From an uncultured Jannaschia sp. (GTDB lineage Bacteria > Pseudomonadota > Alphaproteobacteria > Rhodobacterales > Rhodobacteraceae), in assembly GCF_947503795.1 (NCBI RefSeq), contig NZ_CANNEZ010000002.1, forward strand, positions 496,001 through 560,000: a DNA stretch of 64,000 nucleotides, written 5' to 3'. How positions within the stretch are numbered: the first letter of the stretch is position 1; each line of letters opens with the position of its first letter. Both the position numbers and the translations under genes were made by a program. The notes beneath the pieces were generated by a model that saw only the letters and a list, made by a program, of their open reading frames with translations, was not told the origin of the DNA and made no database searches. This document shows, in pieces, positions 36,488-46,173 of this stretch.

Positions 36488-37426
36488 ATGGTCGTGGAGA
36501 CGTCCCCTTCCCTCGGCAGAGGTCGCCGCATCGCCGCGTTCGTCCGCCGCAATCGCGGCAATGTGCTGTCGGCCGGAACCCGGATCGCGACCGCGCGCCT
36601 GATGTCGCGGCCGTGGACGCGCTCGATCCTCCGGAGTGCCATGCGATCCCGGGATCCCGATCGGTGGGCCTTCGCCACGGGCTGCTACAATTCGGGCACG
36701 ACGATCATCGCGCGGATCCTCGCCGCGCATCCCGGCATCTCCGCCTTGCCGATCGAAGGGGTGAACCTGACGGATGCGTTTCCCGATCTCGAAGCGGGCG
36801 GGTGGCAGCGGATGTGGCACCGCAACGACGTCATCGCCGCGGCCTTCTCGCCCGACCCGGCCGAGCTGGCCCGGACGGCCATCCGCGACTGGTCCCCCTG
36901 GTGCGCGCCCGGCACGACCGTGATGCTGGAGAAATCGATCATCCATACGCGCTGGATGCCGCTTCTGGACCGAGCCTTCCCCGATGCGCGCTTCATCTTC
37001 ATCCTGCGCAACGGCCTCTGTGCCTGCGAAGGCATCCTTCGGCGGGCGCGACCCTCCGGCCGGGCTGCGACGGAGTTGGGATCGGATGCCTACGCCCCGG
37101 AAGAGGCCGCGCGCCAGTGGATTGCATCGAATGCGCCCCTTCTCGGAGACGCGCCCGCACCCTCGCGGATGCTGGTCGTCCGGTACGAGGCATTCGTCGC
37201 CGACCCGGTGCGTGAATTGCGCCGAATCCTCGATCATCTCGACCTGGATGCAAGCGTCGTCGGGATGACGACGTCCGGCCTCGTGCGCATGGGTAAGCTG
37301 GAATTCGAGGTCGTGGATCAGAACCCCGCCAGCCTCGCGCGGCTGGCCACGGACACACGCGAACGGCTCGAGACCGCGCTGTCGCCGGCGCTCGCGGCGC
37401 TTGGGTATGGCGGGTCCGGGCCATGA
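36488..37426 (+). CDS. Sulfotransferase family protein (polysaccharide locus)
   Basis: A 312-aa protein with sulfotransferase signatures: the 5' PSB-like GCYNSGTTIIARILAAHPG (about residues 63-81) and the 3' region FIFILRNGLCACEGILR (about 165-181). The FATGCYNSGTT start follows a basic N-terminus. PAPS would donate sulfate to a sugar acceptor. It is the first gene of a three-gene plus-strand group (sulfotransferase, deacetylase, polymerase) at the end of the exopolysaccharide locus; its stop overlaps the next start by four bases. Confidence 0.78.
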   Translation: MVVETSPSLGRGRRIAAFVRRNRGNVLSAGTRIATARLMSRPWTRSILRSAMRSRDPDRWAFATGCYNSGTTIIARILAAHPGISALPIEGVNLTDAFPDLEAGGWQRMWHRNDVIAAAFSPDPAELARTAIRDWSPWCAPGTTVMLEKSIIHTRWMPLLDRAFPDARFIFILRNGLCACEGILRRARPSGRAATELGSDAYAPEEAARQWIASNAPLLGDAPAPSRMLVVRYEAFVADPVRELRRILDHLDLDASVVGMTTSGLVRMGKLEFEVVDQNPASLARLATDTRERLETALSPALAALGYGGSGP

Positions 37427-38319
37427 GTCGCGTTACCATCACGCTCGATTTCGAATGCGGATGGGGCGCCATCGGCGACGGCATGTGGCGCACCCGCGAG
37501 GCGGCTGGCGTCTACGACCGGATGCGCGACGACGTTCCCCGGTTCGTCGATACGCTCGGTCGCCTCGGGCTCGAACTCACATGGGCCTGCGTCGGCGCGA
37601 TGATCTCGGACCCCGCGGACATCCGTATCGACCATCTCGGCGGACGGTTCGCGACTGAGGCCTGCCGGTTCCTCGACGAGGCGCGTCCGACGTCACGGGA
37701 TGCGCGCGATCTTCTCGGCGTCGTGCGCGCATGCCGATATCCGCAATCCTTCGGAAGCCACACCTACACCCATGTCCTTCTGGACGATCCGGACCAGAGC
37801 CGCGACGGGGTCGCCCGCGAACTGGAGCGGGCCCGCGCGGCCAACGACGCGGCCGGGATCGCGTCGAACCTCCTGGTGTTTCCCCGGAACCGCGCGGCCC
37901 ATCTCGACCTCGTTGCGGCATCAGGATTCCATCGCGTCCGCCTCGCCCCCGATCCGCCGACCGGCGGGATGGGCGTCATCGCGGCAGCCTTGCCAGGTCT
38001 TCTTGGTCGTGGAGCCCGCTCGATCTTTACCCCGCCTGCCGCAGCACGGCGATACGCTCATCCCGCAGGTCCCGAGGCCGAGACGGGCACGGCCCTACTG
38101 GACTGGGGCACCCAGCCCGCAATCGGCAAGCGCGCCGCCACGCGGCGACGGATCCGGCGCAGCCTCGACGCAGCGCGATCGGGACAGCCGGTTCACCTTT
38201 GGGTCCACCCCTACAATTTCAGCGAGACGCCGGGCCTGATGTCCGAGACGATCGATACCCTCGAAGATATCGCACGTCTGCGCGACCGCTCCGAGATCAT
38301 CGTAGAGGGATTCGCATGA
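37423..38319 (+). CDS. Polysaccharide deacetylase (NodB-like)
   Basis: A 298-aa carbohydrate esterase 4-type protein. The catalytic Asp lies in TLDFECGWG (about residue 9) and the metal-binding histidines in SHTYTH (about 108-113). The HPYNFSE block (about 263) could supply a further catalytic residue. No signal peptide is seen, so it probably acts in the cytoplasm or is exported otherwise. It should remove N-acetyl groups from amino sugars of a precursor or polymer. Confidence 0.82.
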   Translation: MSRVTITLDFECGWGAIGDGMWRTREAAGVYDRMRDDVPRFVDTLGRLGLELTWACVGAMISDPADIRIDHLGGRFATEACRFLDEARPTSRDARDLLGVVRACRYPQSFGSHTYTHVLLDDPDQSRDGVARELERARAANDAAGIASNLLVFPRNRAAHLDLVAASGFHRVRLAPDPPTGGMGVIAAALPGLLGRGARSIFTPPAAARRYAHPAGPEAETGTALLDWGTQPAIGKRAATRRRIRRSLDAARSGQPVHLWVHPYNFSETPGLMSETIDTLEDIARLRDRSEIIVEGFA

Positions 38320-38344
38320 CCCGCAGCATGTCGACACACGATCC

Positions 38345-39751
38345 ATGAGCGAATACGCCATATCGATCGCCATTCTCGGCGTTCTGCCATCGCTGATCTT
38401 CTTCGGGATGGCGGCCATCGAGGGGACACGCGGCCGGGGCCCGTCGCCGATGCGGGTGATGGCATGGACCTTCATGCTCGGCTACGCCCTCAAGAGCCTC
38501 TACCTCGCCTATGCGGTGGATCGGGACGCGCCGTTCGCTACGGACTGGCTGTCGCGGGACATTATCGACCTCGGACAACTGGCGACGTTTCTCTTCATCG
38601 CAGCCCTTGTCGCGGGCTATATCGCGTCCACACTCTACTTCGAGGGCAGGCCGCCGCGCGTCCCCAGACCGAAGCCCGTAGGGATGGACATGACGGGCAT
38701 CTACTGGGGCGTCTTCGCCCTGTCCTGCGGGCTGATGATCGCCTTTTTCATCAAGATGGATTTCATCGACCAACTCGTGAACCTCAGGTTCGCCGCAGCC
38801 AAGCAGTTCATCCAGGAAGAAACCGGCGTGGCCAGTTCGCTCGGATTCCTGACTGTGGGCGCGGACATCCTGTTGATCTTCTTCGCCTACCGCCTTGCCA
38901 ACGCGCCGATGCCCAGGCTTTGGGATATCCACCTTCTCGCGCTCTACTTCTCGAGCCTCTGTTTCATGCTTTCCAGCCGCCGATCCGGTGTCCTGATCAT
39001 CATGATTCTGCTCGTCCTCGTGGTCACAGCCGCGCGCGCCCGCTCGGTCCCGGCGACTCAGCCCCGTCGACGGAGTCGACTGGCCACGGGCGCGATCGGA
39101 GCCGGGTTCGCCCTCCTGCTTCTGGCATTCGTGGGACAGGTCAGAACCGACGGCGAGACTGCGGCGCGGGACATCGACATCGTCCGCGCGGTCGAGACGA
39201 CGGCGGGCCATTTCTTCGAGGGGGCCTATTTCCTCGATCCGGCGAAGGTTTCGGTCATAATCACCGAGACGCGACGACGCGGAGACTACCTTCTCGGCAG
39301 CAGCATCGGTGCGGTGATCTTCACGCCTATCCCGCGCGTCATCTGGCCGGAGAAGCCCGTGATCCGGATCGGTCCATATGTCGGACAGGAGCTTCTGGGC
39401 TACAACAACAGGTCAGGTGCGCCACCGGGCGCAGTCGGCGAACTCTACATGAATTTCGGTTGGGGCGGTATCGTCGCGGGCGGGCTGATCTTCGGTCTCC
39501 TGCTTGGCCATGGCTGGGCGCGGTTCCGGGCCTCCGACGCGACATCCCAGCCCATCGTGCGATACGTCCTGACGGTCATGTTCGTCCTGTTCTGCCTGAA
39601 CGTGGATTTCGGCTTCGCGATTTTGACCCTCATCAAGTACATCGCGGCCGCCTCGATCGCCTCCGCCTATTGGCGACACCGACGCCCGGCACGCGCGCAT
39701 ACCAGGTCTGCGATCGACCTGCCGCGGCGCCGCATTCCGCTCGCGCAATAG
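38345..39751 (+). CDS. Wzy-like oligosaccharide repeat-unit polymerase
   Basis: A 468-aa integral membrane protein with about ten hydrophobic segments spread over its length, and a longer loop (about residues 280-350) between two halves, as in O-antigen/EPS polymerases. Sequence conservation in this family is poor, so the call rests on the topology, the length and the neighbours. It should polymerise repeat units in the periplasm. The stop is 34 bp from that of the convergent acetyltransferase gene. Confidence 0.72.
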   Translation: MSEYAISIAILGVLPSLIFFGMAAIEGTRGRGPSPMRVMAWTFMLGYALKSLYLAYAVDRDAPFATDWLSRDIIDLGQLATFLFIAALVAGYIASTLYFEGRPPRVPRPKPVGMDMTGIYWGVFALSCGLMIAFFIKMDFIDQLVNLRFAAAKQFIQEETGVASSLGFLTVGADILLIFFAYRLANAPMPRLWDIHLLALYFSSLCFMLSSRRSGVLIIMILLVLVVTAARARSVPATQPRRRSRLATGAIGAGFALLLLAFVGQVRTDGETAARDIDIVRAVETTAGHFFEGAYFLDPAKVSVIITETRRRGDYLLGSSIGAVIFTPIPRVIWPEKPVIRIGPYVGQELLGYNNRSGAPPGAVGELYMNFGWGGIVAGGLIFGLLLGHGWARFRASDATSQPIVRYVLTVMFVLFCLNVDFGFAILTLIKYIAAASIASAYWRHRRPARAHTRSAIDLPRRRIPLAQ

Positions 39752-39785
39752 GCGTTGTGTGGCGCGGCTCCGCGCGATCCCAGGC

Positions 39786-40406
39786 TCAATCGCCCGAGGT
39801 GCCCCGAGGCCGCGCCGGCATGCCGGTCATCGTCGCGCCCGGTTCGACATTCTTCGTGACCACCGCACCGGCTCCGAGCACCGCCGCCGCGCCGATATGC
39901 ACGCCCGGCAAGATGCGGACCCCCATTCCCACGTGGATGTCGCGGTCGAGAACGACCTCGGCCCGTATTGCCGTGCCCCCGACAGGCGATCGCCCGTCCG
40001 ACGCCGGCCCGTTCGTGATGGAGTAGATCACGACTCCGCTCGACAGCGCGCACCCGTCCCCGATCACGACTCCGCCCGAGGCGGCCAAGACGGAATTGTG
40101 CGAGATGTGACAGTCGCGGCCAATCCGGCAATGCCCCTCCCGCCCGATGACGATTACGACCCCGTGGCGGATCGAGGAACCGTCACCGATCTCGAGACGC
40201 GCGGGATGATCGACGACGACGTGGCGACCGATTCGCTTGGCGCGCCAGCCGTATCGGAGGTTGAGGAGCGTCGCGCGCGCACGTTCCTCGACCGCCATGC
40301 CGCGCCAGCCGCCACCGAGCGATACGAACCAGCCCGCACCCCGGGATACGATCTCGACCAGAGGACCGGGCAGGATCGCCGCACGCAGGTTTCGAAAAAG
40401 TGCCAT
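39786..40406 (-). CDS. Hexapeptide-repeat acetyltransferase
   Basis: A 206-aa protein with a left-handed beta-helix: repeated hexapeptides such as IGDGSS, IGREGH, IGRDCH, IGDGCA and VHIGAA from about residue 70 to 185, and the C-terminal GAVVTKNV typical of WcaF/NodL-type acyltransferases. The first 65 residues are helical and hydrophobic. It probably O- or N-acetylates a sugar of the exopolysaccharide. It lacks the N-terminal Rossmann domain of PglD. Last gene of the ten-gene minus operon, 14 bp after the flippase gene. Confidence 0.8.
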   Translation of the reverse strand: MALFRNLRAAILPGPLVEIVSRGAGWFVSLGGGWRGMAVEERARATLLNLRYGWRAKRIGRHVVVDHPARLEIGDGSSIRHGVVIVIGREGHCRIGRDCHISHNSVLAASGGVVIGDGCALSSGVVIYSITNGPASDGRSPVGGTAIRAEVVLDRDIHVGMGVRILPGVHIGAAAVLGAGAVVTKNVEPGATMTGMPARPRGTSGD

Positions 40407-40420
40407 GCCCCGCGCCTCCC

Positions 40421-41920
40421 TCAGGCCTTGTCCACGAACCCGGCTCGCACGGCAGGGTGCATCATCGCTGCCATCAAGACCATCGCGACCGGCACGTAGA
40501 TCCATTGCGCTGACCCCGGAAGCCACAGGCACATCACAGCGAGCGCCGATGCCAACGCGAGTGGCGCGATTGCGATGCCCCACAAGCGCCCCGCCGTCCC
40601 ACCGAGCCTTCGGGCGACCGCACGGGGCAAGACCCAGAGATGCACGACGAGGTGAATGGCCGAGAAGGCGGAGGTGATCATCGCGATGGCCATGCCGAGC
40701 GAGGGCTGCCAGAACAGCACCGCCCCGAGGACGCCGGCGTTCAACAGCGCGCCAAAAAAGAGGGCGGGCGCGTAGTCACCGACCGCCCCGCGCCCGTTCA
40801 GAAGCTTCATCCACGGCTCCGAGACGGCCCGCGCGTAGGCCCCGACGATAAGCAGCCGAACGGCCCATGCGATCAGTTCGACACGGACATCCCCCCCCAA
40901 CAGCGCGGGTCCGAGCCAAATCTGCAAGAGCGGTTCGGCGAGAAGCCAAAGCCCCACCAGAGGGAAGGCCGCGAAGACAGCCTGGAGATACGTGCTCTGC
41001 CGCAGGAGCCGCGAGGCCTCCGCTGCGTGGCGCATCCGCGAGATCGACGCGTCGAGCCCGATCACGAGCCCCATCGTCGCCTGGCGGGTATAGGCCATCA
41101 TCAGGAACGCCATCCCGAGCGCCAGCGTGCCCGCGGGACCATAGGCGAAGGTCGCCGCCAGCGTGCCGAGCCTGAGATGCAAAAGGAATCCGACGACGAT
41201 CAGGAGGTTGTATCCAACGAGATTCCGCAGGAGCGCGAGATCCGGGTGGCCAGATCCGACCGAACTGGACTCCTGATGCTGTGGACTGGTCTTGCGTCCG
41301 GCAAGGACGACCAGCGCCTGCACGGCGCAATAGATGATCGTGGCCACGACGTAGAATGCGACGAGCCCGGTATTCGGATCCGGATCGGTGACGAGCCAGA
41401 CCACGAGGAGAATGGCCCCCAGCTCCGCGAGGCGCTCGGCTGTCAGGGCGAGGTTGAACGCGATCACCCGTCCGGACACGAGAAGGCCGTAGAGCGCGGG
41501 CGTCGCGAGGCTGGATGCCACCAGTTGTATCGCCGCGCAGGCCATGGCGATGCGCAGCGGCCCGGACGCGATCTCGCCCAGGCCGGGTCCGGCGAACATC
41601 GTGAAAGCGGCAAAACCCAGCCCGCCGATCAGCGCCGCCAGAACGGCTGCACGCCGAACCGTCGCGACGGCGTCGGCCGCACGCGTCGGCGGGCCGGCCC
41701 AACTGGCGCCGAGAATGGGAACGGCCGATTCCTGAAGTACGATCTTGCCGATCTGCGCGAAGCCGGTGATCGCGACGATCAGGAGATAGGCGGCCAGCAT
41801 ATCCGCGTCGATTCCGCCGAGCAGGCGAATGATCAGAAGTCCCGACGCGAAGGTGACGGCGAGGCGCCCGTAATTCGACAGGATCCGCGCCCGCTCGGAT
41901 ATCGGAGCGGGCCCCGTCAC
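40421..41920 (-). CDS. Wzx-like polysaccharide flippase
   Basis: A 499-aa membrane protein with about 12 transmembrane segments of the MATE/Wzx type. The NLVGYNLLIVVGFLLHLRLG and ASISRMRHAAEASRLLRQSTY regions fit this family. It should move the lipid-linked repeat unit across the inner membrane. The GTG start at 41920 overlaps the upstream glycosyltransferase stop by four bases (GTGA). Confidence 0.8.
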   Translation of the reverse strand: MTGPAPISERARILSNYGRLAVTFASGLLIIRLLGGIDADMLAAYLLIVAITGFAQIGKIVLQESAVPILGASWAGPPTRAADAVATVRRAAVLAALIGGLGFAAFTMFAGPGLGEIASGPLRIAMACAAIQLVASSLATPALYGLLVSGRVIAFNLALTAERLAELGAILLVVWLVTDPDPNTGLVAFYVVATIIYCAVQALVVLAGRKTSPQHQESSSVGSGHPDLALLRNLVGYNLLIVVGFLLHLRLGTLAATFAYGPAGTLALGMAFLMMAYTRQATMGLVIGLDASISRMRHAAEASRLLRQSTYLQAVFAAFPLVGLWLLAEPLLQIWLGPALLGGDVRVELIAWAVRLLIVGAYARAVSEPWMKLLNGRGAVGDYAPALFFGALLNAGVLGAVLFWQPSLGMAIAMITSAFSAIHLVVHLWVLPRAVARRLGGTAGRLWGIAIAPLALASALAVMCLWLPGSAQWIYVPVAMVLMAAMMHPAVRAGFVDKA

Positions 41921-42996
41921 GACAGACCTTCGATCAGGCGCGCCGCGATCCTGTCGGCGCAGCTTCGCGCATCGAACGTCCGGGCCCATAGCCGACCCGC
42001 CTCGACCTCCGTCGCCCGTCTCGAGGCATCATCGAGCGCGACGAGCCGTGTCACGAGCCCGTCGACATCGCCATCCCGCGCGAGGGGAACCGAGGGGCCA
42101 ACGCTCTCCCGTATGGAGGCGACATCGTATCCCGCAACGGGGCATCCCGCTGCCATCGCTTCGACGGCGACCATGAAGAAGGATTCTAGGGCGGACGTTG
42201 CCAGCATTGCCCAGGATATGGCCAGCATCTCCTCCAGCGCGGAGGGCGCGACATAGCCCCTCCAGCGAATGGTCGGGTCGCTCTCGATGGCCACGCGCAG
42301 GCGCTCGGGCAAGGACGCTCGGATGTCGGCGGCGTTTCCGACCAGATCGAGCGTCGCATGCGGCCGGCCCGCGTCGCGGTATCGTCGAAACGCCTCGATC
42401 GCCAATGCATTTCGCTTGTGTCGGGCACCCGAGGTCACGGCGATGAGGCGGCCGGGAACCGGTTCGGCAGGGGGCCGCGTGGGAAGGTCGACGCCGATAT
42501 GCAAGACCTCGCCGACGTCAGCGCGGCCCGTCATGTTGGCCGCACGGTCATGCAGATAGCAGGATTCGAAGAGGTTCAGCCTTGATCGCGCCAAGGCCCG
42601 CAGCGCCGCGCGCCGCTGGGCGAATGCGCGCAGGCTTCCGACGGCTCGACGCCGTTCACGCCATGGCAGGAACGGGATCAGGTTCATGTGGAAGGTGGCC
42701 TGCGGCAGGTCGGTCGGCGTGTGGTAATTCAGGCTGAGAACCGCGTCCGCTCCGACATGTCTCAGCAGGTCGGGCAATCTGGTCGCGCGAAAGACCTGGG
42801 TGCGCAGGATTCCCGAGGCCTGCGGATGCACGAGGCGTGTGCCCGCCTGCGACGCCGCGTTCCCCGGCAGGGTCCGCGACGTGATAACCGTGACCTTCGC
42901 GCCGCGCCGTTCGAGCGCATCGGCGATCCGGTCCATGACGACGACGCCGCCGCCCTGCGCGAGGTTCAGGGCGTCTATCGCGATATGGGGGCTCAT
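41917..42996 (-). CDS. Glycosyltransferase family 4
   Basis: A 359-aa GT-B fold enzyme. The N-terminal LNLAQGGGVVVMDRIADALE loop and the C-terminal ALESFFMVAVEAMAAGCPVAGYD nucleotide-sugar site (about residues 270-295, with the E of the EX7E motif) match GT4. It adds a sugar to the growing lipid-linked repeat unit. ATGA overlap with the upstream gene and GTGA overlap with the downstream gene. Confidence 0.88.
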   Translation of the reverse strand: MSPHIAIDALNLAQGGGVVVMDRIADALERRGAKVTVITSRTLPGNAASQAGTRLVHPQASGILRTQVFRATRLPDLLRHVGADAVLSLNYHTPTDLPQATFHMNLIPFLPWRERRRAVGSLRAFAQRRAALRALARSRLNLFESCYLHDRAANMTGRADVGEVLHIGVDLPTRPPAEPVPGRLIAVTSGARHKRNALAIEAFRRYRDAGRPHATLDLVGNAADIRASLPERLRVAIESDPTIRWRGYVAPSALEEMLAISWAMLATSALESFFMVAVEAMAAGCPVAGYDVASIRESVGPSVPLARDGDVDGLVTRLVALDDASRRATEVEAGRLWARTFDARSCADRIAARLIEGLS

Positions 42997-44180
42997 CGCG
43001 CCGCCCGGATGCGCGCCATCAGGTCCACCCAGGCGTCCAGCGCAGCCATACGCGCCGTTGCGGCATCCGGGCGGGCCCGCACTGCCGCCTTGGCACGGGC
43101 TAGGGTCTCGGGCGCGGTCAGCGCCGCGAAGGCCGCCGCGATGTCCTCGGGGTCCCGCGTTGCCGTAACCCGTCCGAGCCCCTTGCCTTCGATATCCGAG
43201 GCCAGGGCACGTTCGGGATCAGCCAGCACCAGCACGGGCAGACCGAGCCCGAGATAGGTTTCCGTCTTCGACGGGTAGGCGACCGCCTCGATCCCGCTTC
43301 GAAGTGAAACGAGACCGATATCGGCACCGGCAATGATTGGCTCGGCCTCGGCGTAAGGTCGCCGGTCGAGGAAGCGAATGCGCGGATGGTCCCCGAACCG
43401 CGCCCGCAGATCTGCGCGGAGAGCCCCGTCACCCATCAGGACGACCTCCCAGTCCGGGGATCGATCGAGGGCCAACGAAAGCCCCTCCAGAAGGACCGGA
43501 AGGTCCTGGAACCGCCCCATGTTGCCCGCGAAGATGGCCCGCCGCCGTCCGCTGTCGGGCGGCACGGGTGCATGGCCAGATGGCGCATCGAGTGTGAAAT
43601 TGTTCAGAATGGTGACGTCGGGAATGGACGCACCGCGCGCCCGTATCGTCTGCGCCATGTCCTCGGACAGGGTGACGATCGCGTCGCTGCGCTTCAGCGT
43701 GCGCGTGTCCAGTACCCGTAGCATATCATAGACCGGCGACCGACCGACCAGCCCGCCACTGATCCGGCTGGCCTCGGGATGGACGTCCTGCACGTGGTAG
43801 ACGAAGGCGGCGCCGACACGGCGCGCCGCGGCCGACGCCGTGGCGGCGGCGATCACCGGCGGGAAGCTGGACGCCGTCACGACATCCGGGCGGAGATCTT
43901 CGACCTCCCGACGAATGGCGCGACAATAGGCCAAGGCGTTCGATGCCCGCACCCTGCCCGCCCGCGACCCTTCCGCCCGTACGGCGACCCGGTGTACCGA
44001 CATGCCGCAGATCCGCTCACGCATCGGCGCCTCCGGCGCGTCATCGGTATATGACGGGATCGACGCCAGGACGTGGACGTCATGCCCCGCCGCCGACAGC
44101 GTTTCCGCGATGGCCTTGAGCATCCAGCCATAGGGCGGGCTGTCCGGCCAGAAATAGCGGTGGGTGAGGAGGATCTTCAT
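42993..44180 (-). CDS. Glycosyltransferase (WbuB-like, GT4)
   Basis: A 395-aa GT-B enzyme beginning MKILLTHRYFWPDSPPYG, with the C-terminal GLPVLVLADPERA and FAGNMGRFQDLPVLLEGL regions of the donor-binding domain. The beginning resembles WbuB-type L-fucosamine transferases of O-antigen clusters, which would agree with the CapEFG genes of this operon, but acceptor and donor specificities are inference. Translation is coupled at both ends by ATGA overlaps. Confidence 0.87.
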   Translation of the reverse strand: MKILLTHRYFWPDSPPYGWMLKAIAETLSAAGHDVHVLASIPSYTDDAPEAPMRERICGMSVHRVAVRAEGSRAGRVRASNALAYCRAIRREVEDLRPDVVTASSFPPVIAAATASAAARRVGAAFVYHVQDVHPEASRISGGLVGRSPVYDMLRVLDTRTLKRSDAIVTLSEDMAQTIRARGASIPDVTILNNFTLDAPSGHAPVPPDSGRRRAIFAGNMGRFQDLPVLLEGLSLALDRSPDWEVVLMGDGALRADLRARFGDHPRIRFLDRRPYAEAEPIIAGADIGLVSLRSGIEAVAYPSKTETYLGLGLPVLVLADPERALASDIEGKGLGRVTATRDPEDIAAAFAALTAPETLARAKAAVRARPDAATARMAALDAWVDLMARIRAAR

Positions 44181-45298
44181 CCCGGCGACAGAAGGTCGCT
44201 GACGCGGCCGATCACCTCGTCCTGCTCGGAACGGGTCAGGTCGCTGCCCGAGGGCAGGCAGAGGCCACGCGAGAAGAGGTCTTCGTCCACGCCTTGCCCA
44301 ACATAACGGGCGCCCGCGAAGAGCGGCTGCAGATGCATCGGCTTCCAGAGCGGGCGCGCCTCGATCCCGTGATCCGCCAGCGTGCGGCGCATCCGTTCGC
44401 GGTCGGGGCCACCCTCGGGCAGCGCGAGCGCGGTCAGCCAGTGCGTCGAGCGATGGCCGTCCGGCTCGGGCATCATCCGGACCCCGAGGGGCGTCAGCGC
44501 ATCCGCGTAGCGCGCGAAGATTGCGCGGCGGGCGGCGATGCGAGCATCCAGCACGTCGAGCTGGCCGAGCCCGATCGCCGCGCAGACATTCGACAGCCGG
44601 TAATTGTAGCCATAGGTCGAATGCTCGTAATGCGGCGCGGGATCGCGCGCCTGCGTGGCAAGAAACCGCGCCCGGTCCGCCCAGTCCGCGTGCCGGGTCA
44701 CGAGCATCCCGCCCCCGGACGTGGTGATGATCTTGTTGCCGTTGAAGCTGAGGATCGCGGCATCGCCGCCGGTGCCCGCCGGGCGGCCCCCGATCGTCGC
44801 GCCGAGGCTTTCGGCGCTGTCCACCACCACGCGCACGCCATGCTGCACGGCGAGGGCCTCGATCGCGGCGAGATTTGCCGATTGCCCGTACAGATCGGTC
44901 GGAACGATGACCTTCGGGAGGGTTCCGGCCGTCGCCGCATCGCGCAGCGCCGCCTCGAGGAGGTCCGTGTCGATCGTCCAGCTTGCCGGCGAGAGGTCGA
45001 AGAAGACGGGCGTCGCACCTTCGTAGAGGACCGGGAAGACGCCGCCCGCGAAGTTCATCGAGGTCGTCCAGACCTCGTCGCCGCGCGTCACACCGGCAAT
45101 CCTGAGTGCTAGATGCAGAGCCGCCGATCCCGACGACAGTCCGACGCAATGCACGCCATGCCCCAGCCGCGCAGCGATGGCCGCCTCGAACGCCTCGAGC
45201 TGCGGGCCGGCGGGCGCGATGAAATTGGCATCGAAGGCTGCCTGAACATGGGCGATCTCGGTGCCGCCCATATGCGGCTTGGACAGCAGGATCCTCAT
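44177..45298 (-). CDS. DegT/DnrJ/EryC1-type sugar aminotransferase (PglE-like)
   Basis: A 373-aa fold-type-I PLP enzyme. The PLP lysine lies in SFNGNKIITTSGGGML (about residues 185-200), with VDSAESLGA before it. This pattern is that of PglE and similar UDP-4-keto-6-deoxy-GlcNAc transaminases. It would place an amino group at C4 of a keto sugar. A dedicated PglF-type dehydratase is not visible; CapE may supply the keto sugar. Not required for UDP-FucNAc itself, so it probably makes a second amino sugar. Confidence 0.87.
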   Translation of the reverse strand: MRILLSKPHMGGTEIAHVQAAFDANFIAPAGPQLEAFEAAIAARLGHGVHCVGLSSGSAALHLALRIAGVTRGDEVWTTSMNFAGGVFPVLYEGATPVFFDLSPASWTIDTDLLEAALRDAATAGTLPKVIVPTDLYGQSANLAAIEALAVQHGVRVVVDSAESLGATIGGRPAGTGGDAAILSFNGNKIITTSGGGMLVTRHADWADRARFLATQARDPAPHYEHSTYGYNYRLSNVCAAIGLGQLDVLDARIAARRAIFARYADALTPLGVRMMPEPDGHRSTHWLTALALPEGGPDRERMRRTLADHGIEARPLWKPMHLQPLFAGARYVGQGVDEDLFSRGLCLPSGSDLTRSEQDEVIGRVSDLLSPG

Positions 45299-46173
45299 GC
45301 CGCGTCGCCTCCGCCTTGCTGCGCGACGTGGACCGACGCGATATGCGCTTCCGCCTCGGAGGAAAGTGGTGGCAGGTCGCGGGCCGCGCCCCTGCGGATC
45401 ATGTCGGAGGCGGCCCCGATGTCGTCCGGGGATGGCGACCGGCCCAACATCCCGGCGATCTCGGTCAGCACGGTCGCGGGGTTCGCGACCATGCGCTCAT
45501 AGGTGATCGTGATCCGGCGGTCGGGCGCGATGTCGGCCAGCGCGGTCGAGGCCGAGGTGACGCATTGGCCCCATTGCCGGGCGCAGAGGACATCAAGCGG
45601 CACCTCCGGGTCGGCCCGAAACCCGTCCGGCCGGGGACCCCACATCGCCATGCGCGGCGCGGACCCGGACCGAAGCGCGATGCGGTTCTTCAAATAGCGG
45701 CCCGCATAGACGGGGAGATCAATGAGCGGCACGTAGCGGAGCTTTCGCAGGTAGTAGCCAAGGGCGGGAAGTTCGAGCTCGCCGCGCCAGCGCTTCATCG
45801 CCGAGGGGACGACCGCGCGTCCATCGCGCAGGATATGCACGAAGTGCGCCTCCGGCAGAATCGCGTCGACGAAGGGCACCCGGAGCGTGTTCGCGCAGGT
45901 CTTCTCGACCAGGATGTCGGGGTGACCCTGTCGCCGCCAGGCGGCGACGAAGGCACCCCGGACAAAAGACCGGATCTCGGCCGTCGCGCGTTCGGGCGGC
46001 AGGGCGTCGGACGGATGGCGCAGGTTCCCGTGTCGCCAGACGGCGTTGATCTCGTCGCAGGGCCAGGTGCCGAAGCCGGGCAGCCGGGTCAGCATGTCCC
46101 GCAGCGCGTTCGTGCCGGAACGGGCGGCGCCGATGATGATCAGGGGCTGGAACGGGAGCGGCTCGTCCGTCAC
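45295..46173 (-). CDS. Sulfotransferase in the polysaccharide operon
   Basis: A 292-aa protein starting at GTG (46173) with the 5' PSB motif IIIGAARSGTNALRDMLTRLPG (residues about 12-33, read in two parts) and the 3' phosphate motif FVHILRDGRAVVPSAMKRW (about 124-142). EKTCANTLRV is the usual acceptor-side element. Since it is the fifth gene of the exopolysaccharide operon, sulfation of a sugar is likely. Overlaps: GTGA with the upstream sugar transferase stop and ATGA with the next gene. Confidence 0.85.
   Translation of the reverse strand: MTDEPLPFQPLIIIGAARSGTNALRDMLTRLPGFGTWPCDEINAVWRHGNLRHPSDALPPERATAEIRSFVRGAFVAAWRRQGHPDILVEKTCANTLRVPFVDAILPEAHFVHILRDGRAVVPSAMKRWRGELELPALGYYLRKLRYVPLIDLPVYAGRYLKNRIALRSGSAPRMAMWGPRPDGFRADPEVPLDVLCARQWGQCVTSASTALADIAPDRRITITYERMVANPATVLTEIAGMLGRSPSPDDIGAASDMIRRGAARDLPPLSSEAEAHIASVHVAQQGGGDAA

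Noticed and set aside
39761-39775. GCGCG-GCTC-CGCGC hairpin between the convergent polymerase and acetyltransferase genes
   Set aside because: The stem has only five pairs and no T-run, so a terminator is not supported.
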